From assembly GCA_003169845.1 (NCBI GenBank), contig PNAG01000012.1, forward strand, positions 29,713 through 93,712: a stretch of 64,000 nucleotides of DNA. Direction: 5' to 3'. The first letter of the stretch is position 1. Every line of letters begins with the position of its first letter. This stretch comes from Candidatus Dormiibacterota bacterium. Its GTDB lineage: Bacteria > Chloroflexota > Dormibacteria > Dormibacterales > Dormibacteraceae. Under the pieces are notes generated by a model. The model worked only from the letters and a program-made list of their open reading frames with translations. It was not told where the DNA came from and made no database searches. The position numbers and the translations under genes are program-made. Below, piece by piece: positions 7,602 through 16,774 of this stretch.

Positions 7602-8882
7602 GTGGCAGACAACGATCGGGCAGGCGGAGGATCGCCGGACGAGCTCCGGAAGCGGTTCCAGATCCTGGAACGCGTAGCGATCTTCTTCACGCTCCCTGAC
7701 AACATCCTCCACGCGTTGGCGCGCCGGCTCGCCCCGGCTTCGGCCTCGAAGGGGTCCGTGATCGTCCACCAGGGCGACCCCGGCGACACCATGTTCGTGG
7801 TCGAATCGGGCCGATGCGAGGTTTTCGTCGAGGAATCGCCGGGCCATACGATCACCATCGCGCTGATGGGCCCCGACGACTTCTTCGGCGAGATGGCCTT
7901 GATCTCTGAAGAAACGCGCACCGCGAGCGTCCGCGCGCTCGAGGACTGCAAGCTGCTCACCCTCGACCGCAAGACCCTCTACGAGACGCTGCCGGCCGAC
8001 TCGGACGCGATCATCGAGCTCACCAAGCTGGTCGAGCAGCGCAAGGACACGCTTCCGAACCTGATCGCCCGGGCACGCATGGTCGCCCCCGAGCAGGCCG
8101 CGACCACCGTCGCCGTGTACTCGCCGAAGGGTGGCTCGGGCCGCACCACGATCGCGGTCAACCTGGCGGCAGCCCTGGGCAAGCGGTTCCCGGGCGAGGT
8201 CCTCCTGGTCGACCTCGCGCTGCCGTACAACCACGCCGCGCTGATCTCATACCTGACCCCGACCGGCTGCCTCGCGGCCGCCAGCCAGGTCCCCCCAGCC
8301 AACTTCGAAGAGGCGGTGCTGGGCGCGATCCTCCACCACCCGGGCGGCATGATGCTGCTGCCGGGCGTGCTGCGTGCCGAGCAGGCAGACCTCATCACGG
8401 TGGACCTGGTCAACCGCGCCATGGGCATCCTGGTCAACGCGTTCCGCTACATCGTGTTCGACCTCGGCGTCGCGTTCACCGACATCGTGATCAGCGTCCT
8501 CGACCACTCGCAGCGCGTGCTGGTGCTGGTCACGCCCGAGCTGTCATCCCTCAAGGACGTGGGCGAGCTGTTGAACATCTTCACCAACGTGCTGAACATC
8601 GTTCCGGGCCGGGTCATCCTCTCCCTCAACAACAAGGTGCCGAAGTCGGTGGTGAGCAAGGAGGACGTCGTTCGTACGCTCAAGCAGGAGCTGGCGGTGG
8701 AGATCGACTTTGACGGGACGAAGCCGGACGAGGCGGCGGTCAAGGGCGAGATCCTGGTGCTGACGGACCCCAAGAGCGCGATCTCGCGAGGCGCTGAGCA
8801 GCTGGCCCAGCTGATCGCCGGCGCGTCCGCCGCCCCAGAGGCAAAGACCGCCAAGCGGGGGTTCAAGCTCGGACGGGGGTAG
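7602..8882 (+). CDS. cNMP-binding domain fused to ParA/CpaE-like ATPase
   Basis: This 426-aa protein joins a cyclic-nucleotide-binding-like domain (about 20-135: VIVHQGDPGDTMFVVESG, then FFGEMALISEETRTASV) to a MinD/ParA-type ATPase (about 165-400: VYSPKGGSGRTTIAVNLA, a deviant Walker A). The late P-loop lysine is Arg, as KGGSGRT replaces KGGxGKT, while the signature first Lys is kept. FRYIVFDLG is the Walker B region. CpaE/TadZ proteins of this type place pili or secretion machines at sites on the membrane, but no pilus genes are nearby. The GTG start is fixed by the promoter nine bases upstream. The ligand is unknown. Confidence 0.8.
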   Translation: MADNDRAGGGSPDELRKRFQILERVAIFFTLPDNILHALARRLAPASASKGSVIVHQGDPGDTMFVVESGRCEVFVEESPGHTITIALMGPDDFFGEMALISEETRTASVRALEDCKLLTLDRKTLYETLPADSDAIIELTKLVEQRKDTLPNLIARARMVAPEQAATTVAVYSPKGGSGRTTIAVNLAAALGKRFPGEVLLVDLALPYNHAALISYLTPTGCLAAASQVPPANFEEAVLGAILHHPGGMMLLPGVLRAEQADLITVDLVNRAMGILVNAFRYIVFDLGVAFTDIVISVLDHSQRVLVLVTPELSSLKDVGELLNIFTNVLNIVPGRVILSLNNKVPKSVVSKEDVVRTLKQELAVEIDFDGTKPDEAAVKGEILVLTDPKSAISRGAEQLAQLIAGASAAPEAKTAKRGFKLGRG

Positions 8883-8896
8883 CGGCGGATCAAGCT

Positions 8897-8985
8897 TAAG
8901 CCCCTCACCCTAGCCCTCTCCCCGATGGGGAGAGGGGAATGCTGCTCAAGCCCTTCTCTTTGGCCCTCTCCCCGATGGGGAGGGA
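8897..8985 (+). repeat. REP-like palindromic repeat, one full and one partial copy
   Basis: A full unit (TTAAGCCCCTCACCCTAG plus palindrome CCCTCTCCCC-GAT-GGGGAGAGGG) at 8897-8938 is followed by a degenerate copy to 8985. It occupies the gap after the cNMP/ParA gene. Confidence 0.85.
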
Positions 8986-8997
8986 ATGCATCTGCCG

Positions 8998-9006
8998 TGG
9001 TAACAT
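8998..9006 (+). promoter_or_regulatory. Extended -10 promoter of the HesB/IscA gene
   Basis: TGG followed by TAACAT (9001-9006) fits an extended -10 element. The GTG at 9014 is eight bases downstream and has no Shine-Dalgarno, so a leaderless transcript is likely. Confidence 0.45.
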
Positions 9007-9013
9007 CCCAAAC

Positions 9014-9397
9014 GTGATCGAACAAGAAGCTGCCGTCTCACTCACCCCCGAAGCTCAGTCTCACCTCAAGGAACTGCTCGCCAAGGAAGGCAACCCACAG
9101 CTGGCGCTTCGCATCTTCGTCAGCGGTGGAGGTTGCTCGGGCATGCAGTACGGCATGGCATTCGACGACAACCGCCGCCCGGACGACGTCGTGATCGAGC
9201 AGGACGGTGTCCAGATGATCGTCGACGACTTCAGCGCCCCCTACATCCGGGGCTCGCAGATCGACTACGTCGATAGCCTGATGGGCGCCGGCTTCACGGT
9301 CCACAACCCGAACGCCGTGCACTCGTGCTCGTGCGGCACCTCGTTCGACACCGGCGACGACGCCGGAGGCGCCAAAGCCTGCGGGTGCGGTCACTAA
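9014..9397 (+). CDS. HesB/IscA-family iron-sulfur carrier protein
   Basis: This A-type carrier accepts and delivers Fe-S clusters. The three family cysteines are present: C in SGGGCSGMQYGM and the CxC pair in HSCSCGTSF. The protein is 127 aa with a C-terminal extension holding two more cysteines (KACGCGH), so more potential ligands than usual. The GTG at 9014 (VIEQEAAVSLTPEA) matches where the family starts. Longer frames run back into the REP-like repeat and are not credible. There are no isc or suf genes alongside. A strong terminator follows. Confidence 0.88.
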   Translation: MIEQEAAVSLTPEAQSHLKELLAKEGNPQLALRIFVSGGGCSGMQYGMAFDDNRRPDDVVIEQDGVQMIVDDFSAPYIRGSQIDYVDSLMGAGFTVHNPNAVHSCSCGTSFDTGDDAGGAKACGCGH

Positions 9398-9420
9398 CCT
9401 TCTAAAGAAATCCCAACCTA

Positions 9421-9451
9421 GGCGCCGGTACCCCCGGCGCCTTATCTTTTT
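9421..9451 (+). terminator. Rho-independent terminator
   Basis: GGCGCCGG (9421-9428) pairs with CCGGCGCC (9434-9441), followed by TTATCTTTTT. It ends the HesB/IscA transcript. Confidence 0.85.
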
Positions 9452-9459
9452 CTAAGGCA

Positions 9460-9966
9460 ATGCTCAGCTCCAGGCGCCTGCGCGAGATCGTGCTGCTGAC
9501 CCTGGGCGTGATCACGCCCGTCGGCATCCTCGCGGTCAACGCATCCGCCTTCGTCATGGTCCATCTCACGCAGTTCCGCATCGGGATCGCAGGGTGCGCG
9601 CTTGTGAGCGGCCTGGTGCTGAACGGGCTGACCGCGTGGTGGCTGCTGCGGCTTGCGAACCGCACCGCTCCACCGCTCTACCGCGAGTACCGCTGGTACG
9701 CGATCGGCGTCGCGACCCTGATCGTGCTGCTCACCGCGGCGGGCGGCGGCTACCTGACGTACCTCGGACTGCGCGACCCAAAGCGCCTGCCCGACGTGCT
9801 TTCGGTTTTCGTCGCCAGCTTCATGATCCTGCTCCCGTTCGCGGTCACGATCGCCGCGCGACGGATGGCGGGCCTGGGCGGGATCATCCCGGTCGATGAA
9901 CCGGCCGGAAAAGAAAGAAGCCCCTCGCCAAAGCGAGGGGCTTCTTCTCTGGGCAGAAGAACCTAA
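9460..9966 (+). CDS. Small four-helix membrane protein, unknown function
   Basis: The 168-aa protein has four hydrophobic stretches (about 10-30, 38-60, 80-105 and 113-135) separated by short Arg-rich loops. No family motif is recognised. The ATG at 9460 is nine bases after the terminator T-run of the preceding gene. The last 17 codons read through a 14-bp terminator hairpin, giving a tail (SPSPKRGASSLG) that encodes RNA structure more than protein. The gene is real in codon pattern up to about residue 145. Confidence 0.6.
   Translation: MLSSRRLREIVLLTLGVITPVGILAVNASAFVMVHLTQFRIGIAGCALVSGLVLNGLTAWWLLRLANRTAPPLYREYRWYAIGVATLIVLLTAAGGGYLTYLGLRDPKRLPDVLSVFVASFMILLPFAVTIAARRMAGLGGIIPVDEPAGKERSPSPKRGASSLGRRT
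9915..9946. terminator. Bidirectional terminator hairpin
   Basis: A perfect 14-bp stem (9915-9928 with 9933-9946, loop CAAA) is flanked on the minus strand by TCTTTTCC. It serves groEL from the right and overlaps the 3' end of the membrane-protein gene from the left. Confidence 0.85.
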
Positions 9967-9981
9967 GCGGTACTTCTTTCT

Positions 9982-10023
9982 CGCCCCTCTCCCTAGCCCT
10001 CTCCCCTGAACGGGGGGAGGGGA
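9982..10023 (+). repeat. REP-like repeat, CTGAA-loop variant
   Basis: This is a variant unit with CCCTCTCCCC-TGAAC-GGGGGGAGGGG, in the same orientation as the other copies. It lies between the terminator hairpin and the groEL stop. Confidence 0.75.
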
Positions 10024-10049
10024 TTGGGGGACTTTCTTCCTTTACCTAC

Positions 10050-11672
<1,623 letters not shown>

Positions 11673-11712
11673 ATAAATCCCTCTTCTTGTTTGTTACCGA
11701 TTACTGCTTGTT

Positions 11713-12015
11713 TTACTTTTTGCCGTTCGATGAGACGACGGCGAGAACGTCCTTCTCCGAGACGATCAGGTACTCGATCTCGTCGTGCTTGAATTCGTTG
11801 CCGGCGTACTTGGCGTAAAGCACCTTGTCGCCGACCTTGAGCTCCATCGGCACCTTGGTGCCGTTGTCCAGGATTCTTCCCGTGCCCACTGCCTCGACGA
11901 TGCCCTCCTGGGGCTTCTCCTTGGCGGTGTCGGGAAGAACGATCCCGCTCTTGGTTTTCTCTTCTTTTTCGACCGGCTTGACCACGACGCGGTCGCCTAA
12001 CGGTCTCAGATTCAT
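11713..12015 (-). CDS. groES: 10 kDa co-chaperonin GroES
   Basis: This is a 100-aa GroES lid subunit. [20 protein letters not shown] is the canonical N-terminus, followed by the mobile loop ([19 protein letters not shown]) and the [19 protein letters not shown] core. The ATG at 12015 follows a strong AGGAGG, and a longer in-frame start is rejected because it would read through the CIRCE operator. It is first gene of the groES-groEL operon. Confidence 0.98.
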   Translation of the reverse strand: MNLRPLGDRVVVKPVEKEEKTKSGIVLPDTAKEKPQEGIVEAVGTGRILDNGTKVPMELKVGDKVLYAKYAGNEFKHDEIEYLIVSEKDVLAVVSSNGKK

Positions 12016-12040
12016 GTGCGCCCTCCTCAGCAGATTGTGA

Positions 12041-12067
12041 TTAGCACTCCCCACGCCCGAGCGCTTA
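12041..12067 (-). promoter_or_regulatory. CIRCE operator, proximal copy
   Basis: TTAGCACTC (12041-12049), nine bases, then GAGCGCTTA (12059-12067), which is 7 of 9 to the CIRCE right arm GAGTGCTAA. It is the HrcA-binding site of heat-shock operons, 26 bases before groES. Confidence 0.85.
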
Positions 12068-12091
12068 GCACTCAGGGGGGTCGACTGCTAA
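12065..12091 (-). promoter_or_regulatory. CIRCE operator, distal copy, with adjoining -10 box
   Basis: TTAGCACTC (12065-12073), nine bases, then GACTGCTAA (12083-12091), 8 of 9 to consensus. It shares three bases with the proximal copy, so the two operators are end to end. A TAGACT -10-like box (12091-12096, minus strand) abuts it, placing both repressor sites over the start of transcription. Confidence 0.85.
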
Positions 12092-12117
12092 GTCTACTAC
12101 CCGCCTGGAGGGAGGTG

Positions 12118-12354
12118 TTAAACCTCCGGTTGGTCCCCGGCGGGCTGCTGCTCGGCCTGGAGGATGAGGTCGCGGGCGGTCTGCGCCTGCTCGTCGGGGA
12201 CCAGCACCCGGGCGGCGGTCAGGTTGACCCCGACCCCGTAGGCGTGGTCGCCGAAGACCTCGACCCGGAGGCCGTCGGCCTGGAGGGCGGCCGCCACCAG
12301 GTCGGCCTGGATGCGCTCGCCCCGGAAAACCACTGACCAGCCTCTTACTGCCAC
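12118..12354 (-). CDS. DUF2007-family putative signal-transducing protein
   Basis: A 78-aa protein with the DUF2007 (PF09413-type) pattern: WSVVFRGERIQADLVAAALQ at the start, then LRVEVFGDHAY and VLVPDEQAQTARDLI. This is a small alpha/beta fold related to PII-like domains, with no established role. It stands alone downstream of tsaD (28 bases after that gene's stop), possibly as the last gene of the tsa/thi run. Confidence 0.7.
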   Translation of the reverse strand: MAVRGWSVVFRGERIQADLVAAALQADGLRVEVFGDHAYGVGVNLTAARVLVPDEQAQTARDLILQAEQQPAGDQPEV

Positions 12355-12382
12355 GCTGGTACCAGCTTAAGGCCCGGGACTC

Positions 12383-13369
12383 TTACCACCCTAGGGATGG
12401 GTCGACGGTTGACCCCTGGAGGGCTGAGTGATGTCCCGCCGCGGCGATCATGGCTGCGTTGTCCGTGCACAGCTCCAGCGGTGGCATGGTCAGCCGGGCC
12501 CGGTTCCCCACTACCTCGGCCGCTCGCTTGCGCAGCAGCGTGTTCGCGGCGACCCCTCCGGACACGACCACTTCCGGGTAGGGATGGTCTCTGAGGGCTT
12601 GGTCCAGCTTTTCGAGCAACGACTCGACGACCGAGCGCTCGAAGGCGGCCGCCAGGTCGGCTCTGTCTCGCTCGCTGACCGTTTCCCCGAGGTCGCGGAG
12701 GCGGTACAGGAGCGCGGTCTTCAACCCGCTGAAGCTGTACTCGAGGCCTGGAAGGGAGGGTTGAGGCAGCGGCTGCCGGCGCGCGTCGCCGGTCCGGGCC
12801 AGCCGGTCCAGAGCCGGTCCGCCGGGGTAGCCGAGGCCCAGCATGCGAGCCGCCTTGTCGAACGCCTCCCCGGCCGCGTCATCCCGCGTCCGGCCGATCA
12901 CCTCGAACCGGCCGTGCTCCGGCATGCGGACCAGGTCGGAATGGGCGCCGCTGACGACCAGGCCGAGCAGCGGAGGTTCCAGCTCGGGACGCGCGAGCAT
13001 CGCGGCGTAGATGTGTCCCCAGAGGTGGTTGACGCCGGTGAGCGGCGTGGACCACGCGGCCGCCAGCCCCTCCCCCACGCCGACCCCGACGAGGAGGCAG
13101 CCGGCCAGGCCGGGGCCTCGCGTGACGGCGATCAGGTCGATGTCGGCGGGTTGGGCGCGGGCGCCTTCCAGCGCGAGGTCGAGAAGCTGGGGCAGGCGCT
13201 CGAGGTGGTCGCGGGCCGCCAGCTCCGGCACCACTCCGCCGAATCCCTTGTGCAGGTCGACCTGGGAGTGGATGACGTTGCTCAGAATGCGACGGCCATC
13301 TTCCACCACCGCGACTGAGGTCTCGTCGCAGCTCGTTTCTATGCCAAGTGTGAGCCCATGGGATTGCAT
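12383..13369 (-). CDS. tsaD: tRNA threonylcarbamoyladenosine transferase TsaD
   Basis: TsaD transfers the threonylcarbamoyl group to A37 of ANN-decoding tRNAs, with TsaB and TsaE encoded nearby. The 328-aa protein has the ASKHA start LGIETSCDETSVAVV, the metal-binding HLWGH (HxxxH) motif, and VVSGGVAANTLLR near the end. The usual VSGGHT reads VSGAHSD here, a mild deviation. The ATG at 13369 gives the family N-terminus. A REP-like unit separates it from rimI. Confidence 0.95.
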   Translation of the reverse strand: MQSHGLTLGIETSCDETSVAVVEDGRRILSNVIHSQVDLHKGFGGVVPELAARDHLERLPQLLDLALEGARAQPADIDLIAVTRGPGLAGCLLVGVGVGEGLAAAWSTPLTGVNHLWGHIYAAMLARPELEPPLLGLVVSGAHSDLVRMPEHGRFEVIGRTRDDAAGEAFDKAARMLGLGYPGGPALDRLARTGDARRQPLPQPSLPGLEYSFSGLKTALLYRLRDLGETVSERDRADLAAAFERSVVESLLEKLDQALRDHPYPEVVVSGGVAANTLLRKRAAEVVGNRARLTMPPLELCTDNAAMIAAAGHHSALQGSTVDPSLGW

Positions 13370-13373
13370 GTTT

Positions 13374-13413
13374 AGGCCCCTCACCCTAGCCCTCTCCCCG
13401 AAGGGGAGAGGGG
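13374..13413 (+). repeat. REP-like repeat, single copy
   Basis: The unit has loop GAA in place of GAT (CCCTCTCCCC-GAA-GGGGAGAGGGG). It fills the gap between rimI and tsaD. Confidence 0.8.
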
Positions 13414-13414
13414 A

Positions 13415-14023
13415 TTACTGGTCGCCCTTGGTTATGAGGTCTCTTCGTAGGCCTCGGACGTCTGCTTCGATGCGCTCCAGATTCGTTTCGTAGGCGCGGC
13501 GGAAGCGGGGGCTGTGGATGGAGTCCGACCACATGACGATCGCGTCCTCGCCGTTGTCGGTGTAGTAACCCTTGCGGCGCCCGATGACCTTGAAGCTGAA
13601 GCCTTCGTACATGCGCTGCGCGTTCTCGTTGGTCGTGCGCACCTCGAGAGTCACCCACTTCGCTCCCATGTCGTAAGCCGCCTGCACGAGGCCCGCGAAG
13701 AGGACGCGGCCGTAACCGTGATGCTGGAGGTCCTGGCGAACGCCGATCGTCGTCACGTGGGCCTCGTCGTACATGCGCCACATGCCGCCATAACCGATGA
13801 TCGTGGGGTCGAGCTCGGACGACTTGTAGCCCGAGGGTGTTTCGACCAGCCCTTCCTGACGGAGCACCATGTAGTGGGCGCTGGCGCGGGAGGCGAGCTC
13901 GCGATAGTAGGCATTGCGCGGCCACGGCGTCGCGAAGATGTCGCGTTCGATCTCCTGGACCGTCGCCACGTCGGCCTCGCGCATCAGCTCCAGAGCCAGC
14001 TGCTGGCGGAGTTGAACCATCAC
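13415..14023 (-). CDS. rimI: RimI-like GNAT N-acetyltransferase
   Basis: A 202-aa GNAT acetyltransferase resembling RimI, which acetylates the N-terminus of ribosomal protein S18. Seen are the early IERDIFATPWPRNAY, the beta-4 strand and acetyl-CoA loop (VTTIGVRQDLQHHGYGRVLF, equivalent to Q/RxxGxG/A), and ENAQRMYEGFSFKVIGRRKGYY. It is about 50 residues longer than E. coli RimI, with a charged C-terminal helix. It overlaps tsaB by four bases (ATGA), matching the common tsaB-rimI-tsaD linkage. Confidence 0.88.
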   Translation of the reverse strand: MMVQLRQQLALELMREADVATVQEIERDIFATPWPRNAYYRELASRASAHYMVLRQEGLVETPSGYKSSELDPTIIGYGGMWRMYDEAHVTTIGVRQDLQHHGYGRVLFAGLVQAAYDMGAKWVTLEVRTTNENAQRMYEGFSFKVIGRRKGYYTDNGEDAIVMWSDSIHSPRFRRAYETNLERIEADVRGLRRDLITKGDQ

Positions 14024-14601
14024 GCCGTGGGGGCAGAGAACGACTGCATGTACTCGAGTCTGAGACTACCATAGGCAACTTCGCGTGCTGAACCGAGCTG
14101 AATCGCGGCGGCGGCCGCGAAGGATCGCAGCTCGGCGTCCGGCTTGAAAGAAACGCCTGCCGCCTTCAGGGCGGCCTCCGTGGCGGGCTGCAGCCAGCCG
14201 ACGGCGGGGAGGTTCTTCGGTAGGCCGTCAGGCTCGGCCAACCCCGGCTCGGAGCCTGGCGCTGAAAAATACACTCGCCCTCGCCCGGCCTCGGCAACTG
14301 ACAGCACCGGCTCGTCGCTTCGCGACGCCTGGATCCCAAGCGTCGAGAGGGGAACGAGCGGAATCCTGAGGCCCATCGCCAGGCCAAGGCCAAAAGACAC
14401 GCCGACTCGGAGGCCTGTGAAGGATCCGGGCCCGGTCGCCACCGCAACCTTCGTCAGCTCATGACGCGAGGCCATCGCCCGCATGCGATCGATCAGATCA
14501 GGGCTTCGCGCCGGCATGAGCGACTCCTCGCTTACAGCCCCTGCGCCATCAAGGACCGCGAGTGCGTTCATCGCCGACGACGTGTCGATCACCAGGATCA
14601 C
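14020..14601 (-). CDS. tsaB: TsaB, t6A biosynthesis scaffold protein
   Basis: TsaB is a TsaD paralogue that has lost catalysis and bridges TsaD and TsaE. The 193-aa protein opens MILVIDTSSAMNALAVL and carries VATGPGSFTGLRVGVSFGLG, the family's strongest motif. It lacks the TsaD metal site as expected. It overlaps tsaE and rimI by four bases each. Confidence 0.93.
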   Translation of the reverse strand: MILVIDTSSAMNALAVLDGAGAVSEESLMPARSPDLIDRMRAMASRHELTKVAVATGPGSFTGLRVGVSFGLGLAMGLRIPLVPLSTLGIQASRSDEPVLSVAEAGRGRVYFSAPGSEPGLAEPDGLPKNLPAVGWLQPATEAALKAAGVSFKPDAELRSFAAAAAIQLGSAREVAYGSLRLEYMQSFSAPTA

Positions 14602-15011
14602 CGGGAGAGGTCGCGCTTCACGCGGATCATTCGGCGATCGCCCTCCAGGTGCTCGAGCTCCACGAGCGCGGCCTGCCGGGCCTCCATCCGGTCACCCCAC
14701 TCGACCACCACCGCTCCCTGATCCAGCAGCTCGTCGAGGCCAAGGCCGGCCAGCTCGGAGGGTTTTTCGATCCGGTAGAGGTCGACATGGGCCAGCTGGA
14801 TGCGTCCGGCGTACACCCGCACCAGCTGAAAAGTGGGGCTGGCGACCGGCGCGGACGATCCCGTGCCGCGCGCCACCCCACGGACAAAGGTGGTCTTCCC
14901 CGCCCCCAGCTCGCCGGTCAGCAGGACCATGTCACCCACGCGCAAGCGCTTCCCTAAGCGCTCCCCGAACGCTTCCGTCTCGGCGGGCGATCGGGTGATT
15001 TCGTCAGGCAA
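14598..15011 (-). CDS. tsaE: TsaE, t6A biosynthesis ATPase
   Basis: TsaE is a P-loop ATPase that drives the TsaBDE cycle. LLTGELGAGKTTFVRGVA is the Walker A region, followed by VASPTFQLVRVYAG and HVDLYRIEKPSEL. A start at the TTG at 15011 gives 137 aa and overlaps the thiL stop by eight bases. The longer frame to 15053 adds residues that look like read-through of thiL and is not preferred. The exact start is uncertain. Confidence 0.93.
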   Translation of the reverse strand: MPDEITRSPAETEAFGERLGKRLRVGDMVLLTGELGAGKTTFVRGVARGTGSSAPVASPTFQLVRVYAGRIQLAHVDLYRIEKPSELAGLGLDELLDQGAVVVEWGDRMEARQAALVELEHLEGDRRMIRVKRDLSR

Positions 15012-15900
15012 AGTGGTCGTAGCCCCGGGCGGCCAGCCGCATCTCCTTTCCATTGGCGTCGACTACTCGCACCGACTTCTCTGCGGTCATGACACCGAAA
15101 GGACTGAGGCCCGCGTCACGCATTTTGTCCTCGGGCCCGACGCACACCAACTCGGCCTCCTCGCCGGAGGTGAGGGCGTCCTCCACCGTGGCGCCGGGCG
15201 CGACCGGAACCTCCGCGGCCCGGATGATGCAGCCCGCTCCCGAGGCGGCGGCGAACTTTTCCATCTCGCGCACGAGCCCATCTGAGACGTCCCCACAGCA
15301 GAGCCCGGCCTGGTTCAGAAGGCTGCCTTCGTGAAATTTCGGATCGAGGAGGAGCGCGCGCCTTTCACGTAGAGCAACCGCCGCGGCGCCGAGCGGCCCC
15401 GTCACGGCGACGACCCAACCCGGCCGAGCACGTGCCCGGGCCAATGGCACCAGTGAAGTCGTGCCGAGCACGGTCAGGGTCAGCACACCTGGTCCGTCGA
15501 TCGCGGTCGTGTCGCCACCGGCGATGGCCAGGTCGACGCGATCCGCGAGCCTCCTGATCCCCTCATACAGCCCTGTCACGGTTTCCACGGACCAGGATCG
15601 CGGCGCGGCAAGCGCCACCAGCGCGTATTTGGGAGCAGCGCCTTTGGCCGCAAGGTCCCCGAGGGCGAGAGCGAGGGCACGATGGCCTGCGTCCGCCGCG
15701 GACATCCACGAAAGGTCGAAATGGATTCCCTCCACGGACGTGTCGCAGCTGGCCACCACATAGTCCTCCGGATGGTCCGGGTCGAGGCTCGGCCAGACGG
15801 CCGCATCATCTTCACCCGCAACGACGGCATACCCCGATGTCGTCAGGTACGGCAAGATCCTGCGCAGCAGCTCACTTTCGCCAAGGCCTTCCAGCTTCAT
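15004..15900 (-). CDS. thiL: Thiamine-monophosphate kinase ThiL
   Basis: ThiL phosphorylates thiamine monophosphate to thiamine pyrophosphate. The 298-aa protein has the family N-terminus GESELLRRILPYL, the Mg/ATP-binding AGEDDAAVW, SCDTSVEGIHFDLSWMS, LALGDLAAKGAAPKYALVA, AIAGGDTT and CGDVSDGLV. Its ATG at 15900 overlaps the thiE stop by one base (TGATG), so the two thiamine genes are coupled. No TPP riboswitch is visible ahead of thiE. Confidence 0.95.
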   Translation of the reverse strand: MKLEGLGESELLRRILPYLTTSGYAVVAGEDDAAVWPSLDPDHPEDYVVASCDTSVEGIHFDLSWMSAADAGHRALALALGDLAAKGAAPKYALVALAAPRSWSVETVTGLYEGIRRLADRVDLAIAGGDTTAIDGPGVLTLTVLGTTSLVPLARARARPGWVVAVTGPLGAAAVALRERRALLLDPKFHEGSLLNQAGLCCGDVSDGLVREMEKFAAASGAGCIIRAAEVPVAPGATVEDALTSGEEAELVCVGPEDKMRDAGLSPFGVMTAEKSVRVVDANGKEMRLAARGYDHFA

Positions 15901-16538
15901 CAGTCGTCCAGCATCGTACGGAGGCGACGGGTCGCCGATTCGGCGTCGGGCGCATCCGCCACCGCCCGGATGACGCACGCACGCCGCAATCCGACCGCGG
16001 TGAGCCGCCCGAGATTCGACTCGTCGATGCCCCCGATGGCGAAAACAGGCACTGCGCCTGCAGCCGCGGCGATCGCGGCGACTCCTTCCGGACCGATCAC
16101 CGTCTTCCCGGCTTTGATCGGCGTGGCGAAGGCCGGCCCGCTGCCCAGGTAGCCGGCCCCCTCAGCGATCGCTGCGCGCGCGTCGCCGGGTGTGGATGCC
16201 GACGCGCCGATGAGCAAGCGGTCGCCGGCGACACGCCGGGCGGAAGCGAGGCTCAGGTCGTCGGGGCCCAGGTGCACACCGTCGGCTCCGCTGAGCAGGG
16301 CGATGTCGACGTGGTCGTTGACGATGAACAGGGCGCCTGAGCGACTGGTAATTTCGCGGACTCTGAGCGCCAGCATGAGCAGCTCGCCCCTGGCGAGGCT
16401 CTTGTGGCGAAGCTGGACGATGTCCGCTCCTCCGCGTACGGCTGCTTCGGCGAGGGCGACGACTCGATCGACAGCAGAGTCAGGGGTGATGACGTAGAGG
16501 CGAGCGGCGAGCAGTTTGCTTTGGGCGGTGTTGCGCAC
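15900..16538 (-). CDS. thiE: Thiamine-phosphate synthase ThiE
   Basis: ThiE joins hydroxymethylpyrimidine-PP and thiazole-P to give thiamine monophosphate. At 212 aa it shows the TIM-barrel order LYVITPDSAVD, GADIVQLRHKSLARGE, FIVNDHVDIALLSGADGVHLG (the Asp/Mg region), IGASASTPGDA and VFAIGGIDESNL. Its start lies just after a REP-like array, so it is probably the first gene of the thiE-thiL-tsaE-tsaB-rimI run. Confidence 0.95.
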   Translation of the reverse strand: MRNTAQSKLLAARLYVITPDSAVDRVVALAEAAVRGGADIVQLRHKSLARGELLMLALRVREITSRSGALFIVNDHVDIALLSGADGVHLGPDDLSLASARRVAGDRLLIGASASTPGDARAAIAEGAGYLGSGPAFATPIKAGKTVIGPEGVAAIAAAAGAVPVFAIGGIDESNLGRLTAVGLRRACVIRAVADAPDAESATRRLRTMLDD

Positions 16539-16540
16539 TT

Positions 16541-16771
16541 AAGCCCCTCACCCTAGCCCTCTCCCCGATGGGGAGAGGGGAACACTCACCCTGGCCCTCT
16601 CCCCGATGGGGAGAGGGGAACACTCACCCTGGCCCTCTCCCCGATGGGGAGAGGGGAACACTCACCCTGGCCCTCTCCCCGATGGGGAGAGGGAACACTC
16701 ACCCTGGCCCTCTCCCCGATGGGGAGAGGGGAACACTCACCCTGGCCCTCTCCCCGATGGGGAGAGGGGAC
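16541..16771 (+). repeat. REP-like tandem array, six copies
   Basis: Six copies of the palindrome CCCTCTCCCC-GAT-GGGGAGAGGG follow with a 38-base period (one copy lost a G and has 37), joined by GGAACACTCACCCTGG. The first copy keeps the TTAAGCCCCTCACCCTAG leader seen at single loci, and the rest look like local tandem duplications. Open frames through it are artefacts. It separates the rsrA-like gene from thiE. Confidence 0.95.
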
Positions 16772-16774
16772 TGC

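Noticed and set aside
16539..16600. TPP riboswitch ahead of thiE
   Set aside because: The region is REP-like repeat; no thi-box segments are present.
16541..16771. Regular 38-base repeats resembling a CRISPR array
   Set aside because: The repeats are contiguous with no unique spacers, and single copies occur elsewhere in the window; they are REP-like tandem duplications.
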